Assembly: GCA_013396755.1 (NCBI GenBank)
Contig: VWZF01002477.1
Location: 223,691-287,690 of the forward strand
Source: Sclerurus mexicanus
Taxonomy: Eukaryota; Chordata; Aves; Passeriformes; Furnariidae
DNA: 64,000 nt
Reading direction: 5' to 3'
Position numbers and translations under genes: made by a program. Shown piece by piece: positions 38,689-50,800 of the stretch. Below the pieces are notes generated by a model that was given only the letters and a program-made list of their open reading frames with translations, did not search any database and had not been told where the DNA came from. Each line of letters opens with the position of its first letter. The stretch's first letter is position 1.

Positions 38689-39984
38689 GTTCTTATTCAC
38701 AGGACTGATGCTAGAGTGAAATGGAATGCCTCAGAGACCATCTGCAGAGGGCAAACTGCACTAGCCTGGACTCCTGAAAATGGAGGTGGACTTGCCAAAG
38801 AAGCCAGGTGCAAGTCAGGGTAGTGACTGTCCTAAGTCCCCAGTGCCATGGCATGTAAGGATATGAGGTCTTCTCTAACCTCTCCAGGGGATTGGCTGGA
38901 CATGATCCCAAAGCATGGAAATCCAGGTGGTTTTCAGCCCTCCTTCTGATGAGTTTTAATTCCCTTGGTATAAAATAAAGCAAGCAGACACCCACAATGC
39001 AGCTAAATGAAAAAAATAAAAAAATACATGTTGTACTCAGCCATCCAATCCACAATCTGAGTAAGATAGGGCTATTGCTGGTTCAAAACCAAACTGACTT
39101 ATAATTTTTGACTGCTCAAACAATGCCCTACAGGCCTATTTCATTCACACTCCTGACTTTCTTTCCAACAACCACTTTTTTTTAATTTTGAAGTACAGAA
39201 AAGGCGTAATCCAGAGTGCTCAGTCATGGCAGTATGTATTTCTGAAGTTTATTTTTCTTGATTTATGTCCATGTTTACAATGACTTGTGGGTTTAAAAAA
39301 TGCCATATCTCTGAGTTTGATATTGACTGTGTCAGGTCCCCACAGAAGAAATAGAATCTAGATAATTTATTTTACTTTAAGGTGATATGAACAAATCCAG
39401 TAACTTGTTTGTGTTCCCTGATAATTGACCGAAGTTCATTTTCTGTTTGGGCAACACTTTATGTCAACTGCTTGTTTCACTCACTAGATAAGCTTGGTAA
39501 ATGATGTGATATGATCAAAGCAAGGTAAATTGAGCAATGATGCTTGTGAGTGAACATTCTATCTGATAAACATGTTTTTGTACTTACACAAAACTCATTT
39601 GCTGCGAAGCTGAGCTTTGTAGCCTAATGGTACTTCACTCTCCCACCTGAAAAGACACAGGACTTTCTTCTGTCCTGCCTTTTTTATGGGTAGATAAGGA
39701 ATACATATGTGATGTAAACAAATTCAGGAATCAAGTCAAGAGCATTGTCATTTGGACCAATTGGTGCCCCCTCTTTTTGCTTTGGAGTAGGAAACTTAGA
39801 GTAGCAGATCTGCAGGGAGCATATTGATTAGCTAAGTGTGTTCCCATCTTAAACCATAAATGCATCTATGGTTTACTGACTATCAGGTGTTGGAATATTA
39901 CCCTGTAATAGCAATACCATAATTATAATAATACTACCATATTAATAACAATAAGAGCACATAATGAATAGTAATGCCATATAA
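38689..39984. other. Intergenic, no gene recognised
   Basis: Unique-looking AT-rich DNA between two CR1 elements. I see no exon, RNA gene or further repeat. Confidence 0.55.
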
Positions 39985-41295
39985 ATAAGAGATCCTGGAA
40001 AAAAATCAATACAAAACTGGATGCCCTTGAAAAAGGAACTGACACTGACAGAATGTGTAGCACATAGGTCGAGTAGAAAGAAAATGAGAGAGGCAAAGGC
40101 ACAATTTGAAGTTAATCTGGTCACTTCTGTTATGGATAACAAAAAGTCTTTCTACAAATGCATCAATAGGAAAAGGGGCACAAGGAAAACCTTCATTCTT
40201 TGTTGGACATGGTGGGGAACAAAGTTACCATAGGTTGTCCTCCAGACAATTGGCCTCCAAAACTGACACACAGGGACTGGGAGCTGAATGGCCCTCCTGT
40301 AACCCAGGAAGAAACAGTTAGAGCTCTGCTGAGCCACTTGGATCCTCACAAATCTATGGGACCAGACAGGATCCATCCTAGGGTGATGAAGGAGCTGGTG
40401 GAAGAGCTTGCCAAGCCACTCTCCATCATCTCCCAACAGTCCTGGCTCTCTGGGGAGGTCCCAGATAATTGGAATTTGGTGAATGTCACANNNNNNNNNN
40501 NNNNNNNNNNNNNNNNNNNNNNNNNNNNNNNNNNNNNNNNNNNNNNNNNNNNNNNNNNNNNNNNNNNNNNNNNNNNNNNNNNNNNNNNNNNNNNNNNNNN
40601 NNNNNNNNNNNNNNNNNNNNNNNNNNNNNNNNNNNNNNNNNNNNNNNNNNNNNNNNNNNNNNNNNNNNNNNNNNNNNNNNNNNNNNNNNNNNNNNNNNNN
40701 NNNNNNNNNNNNNNNNNNNNNNNNNNNNNNNNNNNNNNNNNNNNNNNNNNNNNNNNNNNNNNNNNNNNNNNNNNNNNNNNNNNNNNNNNNNNNNNNNNNN
40801 NNNNNNNNNNNNNNNNNNNNNNNNNNNNNNNNNNNNNNNNNNNNNNNNNNNNNNNNNNNNNNNNNNNNNNNNNNNNNNNNNNNNNNNNNNNNNNNNNNNN
40901 NNNNNNNNNNNNNNNNNNNNNNNNNNNNNNNNNNNNNNNNNNNNNNNNNNNNNNNNNNNNNNNNNNNNNNNNNNNNNNNNNNNNNNNNNNNNGCTCTCTA
41001 CAGCTACCTGAAAGGAGTTTGTAGCTAGATGGGGGTTGGTCTCTTCTCCCAGACAACCAGCAGTAGGACAAGAGGGCACAGTCTTAGGCTGTGCCAGGGG
41101 AGGTTCAGGTTAGATATTAGGAAGAAACTTTTTACAGAGAGGGTAATCAGGCATTGGAGTAGGCTGCCCATGGAGGTGGTTTATTCATCATGCCTGGAGG
41201 TTTACAAGGTGAGACTGGATGTGGCACTTAGTGCCACATGATGGTTGGATCAAGGGTTGGACTTGATGAACTTGAATGTATTTTCCAACCCAGTT
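39985..41295 (+). mobile_element. CR1 LINE with reverse-transcriptase region, interrupted by assembly gap
   Basis: Left of the gap the sequence encodes recognisable CR1 ORF2 pieces. First comes a REAKAQFEVNL...KSFYKCINRKRG stretch (about 40,085-40,175), which precedes the reverse transcriptase. Then comes the start of the reverse-transcriptase domain with HKSMGPDRIHPRVMKEL and LSGEVPDNWN (40,345-40,480). Between them a segment usually present in CR1 seems to be deleted near 40,200. Right of the gap come the ORF2 end and 3' UTR ('cagacaaccagcagtaggac', 'gtgccaggggaggttcaggt', 'ttggacttgatgaacttg'). The left boundary is approximate. The tail runs into a TATTC microsatellite. Of all CR1 copies here this keeps the most of the element. 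Confidence 0.88.
40491..40992. other. Assembly gap (502 N) inside a CR1 element
   Basis: A run of unknown bases falls within the reverse-transcriptase part of the CR1 copy. The CR1 sequence expected between the two flanks is longer than the gap, so either the gap size is only an estimate or the copy has an internal deletion. All translated frames crossing it are artefacts. Confidence 0.99.
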
Positions 41296-41395
41296 TATTC
41301 TATTCTATTCTATTCTATTCTATTCTATTCTATTCCATTCTATTCTATTCTATTCTATTCTATTCTATTCTATTCTATTCTATTCTATTCTATTC
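41296..41395 (+). repeat. (TATTC)20 microsatellite grown from CR1 tail
   Basis: There are twenty 5-base units over exactly 100 bases, perfect except for one T-to-C change in the ninth unit (41,336). It follows the CR1 3' end directly, whose own terminus is made of short ATTCTATG-like repeats, so the array very likely arose by slippage from the tail. The unit is a rotation of ATTCT. Confidence 0.95.
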
Positions 41396-41439
41396 ATTTG
41401 TGCACACACACACTCACCTTATGTGGCCTTTGCCTAGCT

Positions 41440-41865
41440 GGTCTGTTCATTATATTAATATCATGATTGACCTTCTCATTCATCATTCAACCCAAACTCC
41501 TATTGTTCACCCCTACCAACCTCCCCTCTAAGAAAACCCTCATAACCACAAAAATTACCCTTTGAACCTGACTATGAACTTAAGCTTCTCTAACCAATTC
41601 ACAAGCCCATCCCTCTTAGGAATCCCCTAATCCTTCTTTCAGTATTATCGCCTGCCCTGCTACTTCCCATACCTGAAAACCAATGAATTGTCAACCACTT
41701 TTCCAACCCCAACTATGATTCTTCCACCTAATTCCAAAATAGCTAATGATCTCACTAAAAAAGTGGGGCCACAAATGAGTTTTAATCCTAACATCACTAA
41801 TAATACTCCTACTGACAATTCACCTAGGTCTACTACCCCATTTTCACCCTCACCTCTCAATCACA
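41440..41865 (+). pseudogene. Nuclear mitochondrial insertion (NUMT): ATP8 and ATP6 fragment
   Basis: This stretch matches avian mitochondrial DNA across the ATP8/ATP6 junction. Using the vertebrate mitochondrial code, 41,446-41,583 is an open ATP8 frame (minus its first codons). It reads FIMLMSWLTFS and later FTPTNLPS, and ends WTWLWT-stop, with four TGA codons read as Trp. ATP6 starts at 41,574 with MNLSF, giving the 10-base ATP8/ATP6 overlap usual in birds. ATP6 has lost one C in a C-run near 41,627, so its frame breaks after GIP. The standard code would also stop at the TGAs. Ends are approximate because similarity fades near 41,430 and 41,870. It sits about 45 bases after the TATTC array. 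It cannot be expressed as protein in the nucleus. Confidence 0.92.
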
Positions 41866-44800
41866 CTGAATGTATGTTTTTCACTGTCAAAGTCAACAGT
41901 TCTGTGGTGCACAAGTTACCTTAAGACCCTTCCTGTGAGACTCCTAAATTGCCTCCTTTTTTTTTTTTTTTTTGCCAGGTAAGACTATTAGCCTTCCAGT
42001 CTGGCCCAAGCCACATTCAGCAACTTCTACACTGTTTTAGAAAAAGCCCTCTTCTGAACAGAGACATAGGAAAACACATACTTTAAACACTAAATACATG
42101 CTTGAGATCTCCTCTTGTGGCACGTCTTCATGGTTTCCCCATTAGCTGAGGATGTTTCTTTTGCTGGAAAATTGGGGTTTAATTCTTTTCTTTTATGGAA
42201 TAAATATATCTAACAATGAGTAAATATGTAGCCACCTTGGGTAGGCTTGCAAAATGTTCTCTGTGGTAAGCCTCTTCAGCACAGGTACAGGTTAGACTGC
42301 AGTATCAGCCAACTTGTTCTCCTGGGCATGGCCTGTGGGGCTTTCAGAGGAAAACTGTGCCCTGCCAGACCCTTGCCAGCCATGCAGTCAAAACTTCTGG
42401 GTACAGCAAACAGCCAGGAAGCATCTACAGCTTTACTATCAAGAAATTTCAGAACCAATGACTTCTTTCTACCTCTGCAACTTTTTCCCTGGTGGACATT
42501 AATTTTAGAGTATTTACAACGAACAAGGTATTAAACCTGTATGGGAAACACAACATGTATATCTTCTATTTTAAGTTGTAAGATGGTCACCCTTCATTGT
42601 CAAAGAGACATTTCAGCACAGTCCGGAGCTTCACAGGCAGGTCTAACAGGAGAGACTCCATCTCTAGCACTGTCAGCTTGGCTGTGTGTCATTTCAAAGG
42701 TACATCATGAAAATGCCTTTCTAAAGAGGTGTCAACATTCAGCCGGTAGAAATGTTGCAAGACTAAAGTCCCAATGCAGTTATAGTCTTAGCAATTGCAA
42801 ATTTACTGGCAAATATTTTCAGACTCATTTTAAAGTGTTCTCCCATTACGGACAGAATAGAACAATATGCTGCCTTGCATTTAGGTCCAAGTGTCTGAAG
42901 GCAAACTTCACCTATATTTATGTTGTCTTCTCCTATTGTAATAAATGAAATATCTACACACTTTCTGTGAAGCAGTGAAATTTTCTAAGAGAAAAGTATC
43001 ATGTAAAATCAAGAAAAATTACTCTAACAATATATATTTGCATTTGCAGATATCTTTCATTTCAAGTGGCTTTACACATCCTAGCTTTTGCTCAGGCTTG
43101 ATCTTTGTATGGGCATGTCTGATGCTCATGCACATATTTCCAGTAAGGTCCCATGAAATTATTTGGACAGGAGATGCAAAATCATGGGTACTTTTAGTGA
43201 GCAGTGAAAACACAACTGTATAAAGGAAAGCCTGTTATGAAAAGGAGGGGATTATATTATTGTCAGAGTAATGCTTGTCAAACACTTTCCAGCACTTGTA
43301 TCCAAGGCTCTCTTGCAGAAAAACCATAGAAGGTGTGTCACTGATTCTAGAGGGTGTTGGATCAGGCCTTCCTGGTATATTCTCCCATACCATAGCATTT
43401 GAGTCACCACTTGAACAGTCCTGGCTCCTTTTTTTTGGTCACACTACCATAGCATCTGCCTATATAATCACCAGCTCTCTTTGTGGCAGCAGTCTATTCA
43501 TTCCCCAGCTAACATTAAACTAGCTATAACTAACCAGAAAGAAATTAATTACTGTAACACCTCAGGCTGCAGCAGCTGGGTCTTTAAATAGGATTCCTGG
43601 CAGATCTGTGCTTGTCTGAAACACATTCTACTGCAAATGTACTGCTGTAAGTAGTAGGGCTCTTAATGGTACAATTCCTAGCTGGGTCTACCAGGTCAAC
43701 TGTGTGGAAGTCAGTAGGAGAACACTAGCCAAAAAAGGTGCTGATTAAATCAGAATTAGCCCACTACATGCAGAAAATTTTGGGAGACAAAAGAAGTTAA
43801 ATACACACACAAAAGTTAAAACTCTGATATTAATTGGTCAAGCTGGAGGAAGATACTCAGCATATTTGCAGTTTCTAAGCTAGCAGAAAGACTGAGCTGA
43901 AGTAAATAATTTTGTCTGCTGTGAATTGCACTCAATCTAAGGAAATAAAAATAATCCATAATAAACTAATTACCTCTTTTATTTGCCAAAAGTAATTTTA
44001 TCTTTTACTTAGGAAAGTCAGGTTTGGCCTCTAATATGTAACAGCTTTGACCTCTGATGGCAAAGGTAAAATAAAAACAAAACAAAACAAAAAACACCTA
44101 CGTAAGATAAAAGCTAAATCCTCTTTTGTTAAAGAGATCAATAAGCTAGATTTAAGGGATGTCATTCATAGCAGGAGTTACACAATGCAGGGAGCAAAAT
44201 GGAGTCCTTTACTGCAAATATCTGCCAGATGCCTATAAGGGGATACCTGGCAAGCACATGTACTTAGTATGTCTGCAGTCTGTTGATCAGCTTTGGAAGC
44301 TATTTTAGGACAGCCATGTGCCTCCACGTGCTCACCACGCCAAGAGCAGATTCCCACCACAACCCCAATGCAGCAGCCCTTCAGCTGCCTCTGGGGACAG
44401 CTTCTGGATTTGTTCTAAATGGAGCCTCCAGGCGATGGTGGGCACTCTGCTGTAGAGTGGTTGTTACCCTGTGAGCTTTGGCTGTGGTTTATCTGCAGCC
44501 TTTTCCTTTCTTATTTCCCTCTCAGGTAGCTCCTCAGGAGCTAATTCACTACCTCGAAGGGATTTGACACATGCAAGACCAGAAGGCAAGTCTTTGTCTT
44601 CTCCTGTGAACTGCCTCACATGACACTAATGTCATTGTTCTGCTAGGACACTAACTTCTGTTGTTGACTCATTTAATGCTTTTAACATTTTAATGTATAC
44701 TTAAATATACTTTCAAACTGCAGAAGTAAAAACAAATCAAAACTATAAAACAGAGGTCTGTGTATTTATTCAGATGATTTGAGCTGCTCCTCAGGCATTG

Positions 44801-47800
44801 TGACATCTGGTGCATTTTATAGCATATATTACAGCACCATATTGATTTTTTTAGATATTGTAGCAGTGTGCTAACCTTCTTCCTTAAGATAGGTTTATGG
44901 AAGACATTTAATATATGGACAAAAGGCAAGAAAAATTAAAATGTCCTTAAGATTAATAAAAGAGACACCTGGGACTGCAGAATTAATGTTTCTCTTCCTG
45001 GTTCACATGTAATAGTCCACATGTTACATTCTTACTTTACTACAGATCTTTAAAATGCATTTAGAAATCAAACTTTTGCCAATATCAGCAAGGGTGAGAG
45101 GCCTGTACATTTCTGGATTGTGCATAAAACTCTCAAAAGGTGAACATGCATTCTATAGGACCAGTTCAATATTAAATTATTTGATTAATTTCTCTATCAA
45201 TATTAGATTACTCACTTTTATTTTCCAAAAGGCAGTTAAGACATTTTTCAGCCTAAATTTGTATGTTAATCTTTATATTGGATTGTAGTTTATTGAGAAC
45301 ATAAACACAATTATGCTCTGCTCTGCTAACAATTTAGGCATTTATGAAGATAACAGTAGTTTAAGCCAATTCTGCATCCACCAAAAACGTTTACCATCTG
45401 GTTTCTGGCAATGTCATCAATATTTTCCGAGTGTGCAGTTTTCTGGAGCAGTTCTGCAAGCAATGCATAAAATTTGTAATACTGATCCACCTTTGGCTTT
45501 TAGTCAACTGGCTTTTGCTTCGCCAGTTTAAATTAAACTGTAACCACTTTAAACCAGCTTTTCAATTGTATCCACTGGCAGTGCTAATGCAAATGCAGGT
45601 AACCAATATAGCCTTTATAATAAGGGAAACATGTGCTTTCATTCAAATTGGGAGCATTTTGCTTCGGAACAAAAGAGCCCAAGGTGGGTCTACCTTCTAT
45701 GGTGCAGGTTTTTGTAGAAATGACATCTACAATTTAGCCCCAGATTAACACAGATTTTGTGCATGACACCATGTCCAAACCCACTTAGAAACCGTATTTC
45801 TGTACTGATAAGGTATTAATTGTTTAAGAAAAAAAAATTGATCCTCATACACTCTCAGCATAATACAGCATATCTGTAACTCAGCAGGCATTGTCTCCAT
45901 TCTGAAAGTCAACAGTGAATACTTATTTTTCAAGTAAACCCTAAGATTTTATTACCCATTAGCTCTTAATCACTGTAATAAAAGGTATTTTAATTTAATT
46001 ATGTCTTACATCCAGCAGCAGGCCAATTCTATAAAATAATGTAACACACTAAAACATAGATGAGTATAACGCATACAGAGGTTTGCAAAGACAGAGGTTA
46101 CTGCCATAAGATATACATGCACAGATAATCTGGAGAAGGGCAGACTGAAACTCCAGATAAATATTAAGAGTCTGGTGATAACAGTTGACAAAAACGGCAG
46201 TTTAACAATCTGTCTGTTTTTTGAGTGCTTTGAGCCTACTTTTACAAGCTGGTACAGGAAATGTGTCTGAATATTTAGGGCATCCAGCAGTTAAGTCACC
46301 ACACCAATTGTGTACAAAGTTTCCCAAAGACAGGGCAGCATAGGGAAAATGCATAGGCAGTGTCTATGCTTCCTAGTCAATACCTAACACATGTGTGCAA
46401 TAAGAACAAAAATGTCCTCAGGAGTGGATGGAGCATGAGGGAAAATGGCCTTTACTGAGACAAAACAAGTAGGTTTGGTGCTTTTTCATGAGCTCTGACA
46501 GCTGCTGCCATCTCAGGTGCTTCCCACAGAAAGCTTTCCACACATCAGGAGGGATGCTTGGACATCTCAGATGTAGGCCTGGGGTTTGGTCATTCAGTAC
46601 AATTTTGTATCACATTTAATTGTGGACACCATGTTTTATGCAGCGTATTTTTTGTCAGATGGAGTCTAACTAAGAAGTGCATAGGGAGGGCCATGGCCTG
46701 ACTCACTAAAAAGCACACTGAACCACATTATGATTGAAATGTTCAAAGCTTTGCTATTATAAATAAAAAGCATCTGGAAGAATTTGATGTTTGTGTTTTG
46801 GATTAACATTGGTTCCTGTGCATTAAGTCTCAGGAGTTCAACTGGGGTTGCACAAGCATCTGTAAATTCCCTTGCCATTGTTCTTTCCTCTATTTGCTGA
46901 TTGTGACCCAAGCAGTTATCTTTCTTTTCATTACCTTGCTCTTCTGGGACCTTTACAAACAGAGTTTTAACCTTTCTGGCACACCAGACATAGCAATATA
47001 AGGAAAGCATTTTGATAATGTACAATAAATTGAGGTAAAATAAAGATGTTAGAAGGACTGATAGTTAGGCTTATTTTTAGAAGTGTTTAAAACCAGAACA
47101 TATATATGTATCAGTAGGTTCCCACAAGAATGCGTCCTGAGGCTGCCAATCAAGAACTGGGATGGGGATTGTGTAACATATTCCTCAGTACCTTGGAATC
47201 TTAGACCACAAGTATTTATTTTATGGGGGACCTACTTAACCATATCAAGTTATCTGTGCATGTACCTGGTTATGGGACTTGGCACTTGGACTAGGACTTA
47301 ATACCAACAGGCACAGGAAATGACATGATAGAGCAGACAGGCATAGGCTCAGTCTGAACGGGTGTCTCCATGGCCAAAAAGTAGCTCTTATTTCCTGCAG
47401 ATGGTCCAGCAGCAGTAGTAGGGAGGGCACTGTCAGCATCTGCTTCTTCCACCCAAGTACAGTCTCAACTGATAAAAGGAGAGCTTTGTAAGAGCTGTAG
47501 GAAATTAAAGCATTAAAATATATTTTGCCCACTTTCCATTTACATATTCCTGGGAGTAAGTTGTGACATGACACTTAAGAGTCAAATTTGAAAGGCTCAG
47601 CATTTCCTTTTGACTTCATGGCTGTGGACACACCATTGTGCCCTTCCCCTTAACATTTGCAGGACCCTTTATTAGTCCAAATGCAATAGGAGCAAATATG
47701 ATGTGAAAAATTATCGGGCAGTCAGACACTCACATTATATTGATTGCACCCATAATGAGACTGAGGGCAGAATGGAAAGGAGAACTGCAAATGCAGATCT

Positions 47801-50800
47801 CTAGGTAAACCGTGTTCCCCATGGTGGTAACTCATTATGCCAGATCCCCATCAAACACAGGTCTTTCCAGGTACACCAGCACACATCCATGTGGCTTTGT
47901 GGGCACATTGCTCTCACCAGCATTAAAAACACTTGTAATCTCAGTCTGACCTTTAGATTTTGGGCCATGCTCAAATAGAGCTAAAACTGTCTAATTACAC
48001 TGGCCTGTCTGCTGATGAATTATTCTTGCAAGTTTCCCTACTAACAGTCCCATCTGTTTGTATTAGTCTATAAATATGAAATAGACTGCACTACATATTT
48101 TTCCCAATCTGACAGAAAGTTCTGTAACATACAGTTAAGCCTCTGACATTTCTCATGCATCCCATCTTCCATGAGTATGTATGGCAGGGTGCTTCCTCTT
48201 AGAGGTGTGATCAGCAGCATTACCCTTTCTTACGAGACTTCATTAAGGGAAAAAATCTCCTTGTATGACTTCCTGCATTTCCTTAGCAGAGGCTGAAGCA
48301 TGGCTCAGCCTGGTAAAGGAGCTTGTTTCTGAAGGGAAATCGAGCATGTGCCCCTCACTTTCTCTGTTTTGCTGCACAATGCTATTTTTTTCCAACCAAA
48401 CACATTTCGGTGCATTATCTAACTGAAGACTGGTGTGACCTGCAGGCTTGCAGTCCATATTAACAAGGTAAGATACTATACACACACTCGATGTGTCTGC
48501 ATATGTTTGCAAGTTTGGTTTTTTCCTAAATCACATATTTTACATTTGGGTCTAACAGCAGGTCCAACGCAAATGCAGATGTGATTATTTGACCTTGTAT
48601 GCTTGGAAAATGGTTGAACAAATTCTAACATGCAATTCTCAACACAGTCATTCCTAAGGTGTGTGGCAATGCCTCAGTGCTACCCACACAAGCTCCCAGT
48701 GTTCCGTGTAGGGGCCAGTGGTGCCTCTATGACCTGCCTCTGGCCCCACGAGCAGCTGTGCTGGAGGTAGGAGTGACAGCTCTGAATTCCTGTCACTGTT
48801 CCAGACTCACTGCATCACTGTACCTCCGCCATGAGCTATTTCACTCCAGCTGTCTCCAGCACCTTGCATATTTGATATCACATTACTCATGTAACAATTT
48901 TCTTCACCTACATGCAAATAACTGCATTTCATACATCTTGATAGTCCATTCATTTTCACTGAAAAGAACAGCTTGATATTTGGCAGTTCTGCCAACAGGC
49001 AGGAACTAATCAGAAGTGCTCTGCTTTCATTTTCTTCTTTAAAAGGGACAAAAATCTGATATACCCAGAAAAGCAAAACTCACAAATAGGAAAGAATAAA
49101 AAATATAAGAACACAGTGTAATTACTGATCTGTTTGACACGAGGCCACTTACTGATTATACTATTTTCAAGCCTGCTTAGCACAACACTTGACTGACATT
49201 GAAAGTTTCCAACAAAAGAGTAAAAAAAAAACAGAAATAAAAAAGAAAAAATATTCATTGGAGTTAAAAGTTCATTAGATTTATTTTCACTTTTGGCTCA
49301 TTTCAACCCTTTTCTAGTTTCTGGCTACTGCAGACAGGAATCAGTAATGACTATGCAAATCCTTCTAAGGTAACTATGCAGTAGAAGGAATCCAAGAGGA
49401 AAACAAAATGTTTACATCATGTTATGCTTCTTGTTGGCCAAATATGTAAGAAGTCAGGGTCTTCAAACACATCTGAAAAGCATCTACACATACTATTTTT
49501 TGTGTTTTTATCACAGTCTCAGCTTCCGAGAGCTATGCTGGGAACCACAAGACTGGTGTCAATGGCATTCAGACTACCAGATCAGTCCCTGCATATGTAA
49601 CAGGTAGTCTCCCTGTTGCCTATCTGTTTATGCTTTCAAGTTTTTCCACTGGATGTATTCTCACTCTAAATACTGCTTTAAAATTAAGTTTAAAAGGAAA
49701 ATTAAAAATTAAGACAATAAATTAAAAGAAGGGCTCTAGAGCCTCCTGAGTTCTCTGTTTCCGCTCTCACTGCTCATCAATGCTGCCTGTGTAGTATTTG
49801 GGGCTGAAAAACCTGTCCAAAACCTTAGCAAAAAGCATCAACTTAGACACAAATGCTTTTTGTGTCAACTTGTCCATACAGCAACGTTCCTGCCAACTTC
49901 ACTGGGGCATGATCAGGACATAAACCAGGAGTACTTATCCCAGCATCACATGAGTCTGAGACTGTATACTCCCCATAAGAGATACCAGGACAGGTCAAGG
50001 GAACAGAACAATGTGTTGAAGGTGTTCACCATATCCTTTCCACTAAAATAGTACAAAGATCCCAAAAAATTTTACTTCATCTTTTGCCCAAACGTTTACT
50101 TGACTTAATATTGGCACAGACTGGTACTGTCACATTTTACAGTGAACTCTTCTGAGGCCAGGTGTACAATTAGAGGCAATATTTAATGTGGTCTGAAAGT
50201 TGTTTCTCTTTGATAAATAGGTATTGGTCAAAGAAAACCCAGTGAATGTGAATAAAACCTGCTAGCAGAGTGCTTGTTTTCATTGCAAGAGTAAATCTGT
50301 GAAACCCACAATGTTTAACTCCGTGATACTGAACTCTGGAATAATTTGCCTTATGGTGGCCATGAAAACAGTAAATGTTGTCCCCATTTCAAGTTTAATT
50401 TTTAAACTGCATTTGGACAATATTACTTTTTTTTTTCTTCTATAAATGGACTTTTTGTTTATGTGTTCCTTTTTTAAACCACAAACACTTGTTTCCATGT
50501 CAACTAGCAGTGACTGTGTCTTGCATCTTTCAGCCATACATCCAGAAAAATGAAGGGTGAAAACTGTGACTGTAATTGACATATGTGTGTTGCTGTACTG
50601 GTTGTGCAGTTACAGTCCCAAGCCACACATGCTCATTCAGCTGCTTAAGCATAAGGACTTATGGTAACTACAAATAAAAATATGGAAGTACAACATTCTA
50701 AACCATAGCTTTTTAATTCTGACTAAAAATTTAATTCTGTTTAATTAAATGAAATTAAAAATTTAATTACTTAATTCTCACAGCTACCAAAGTGAGCTGG

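Noticed and set aside
40200..41079. Several long open frames crossing the unknown bases
   Set aside because: They are made of N codons. Only the CR1-derived flanks are real sequence.
41688..41924. 78-codon plus-strand frame
   Set aside because: It lies in the mitochondrial insertion, read with the standard code and in the wrong frame.
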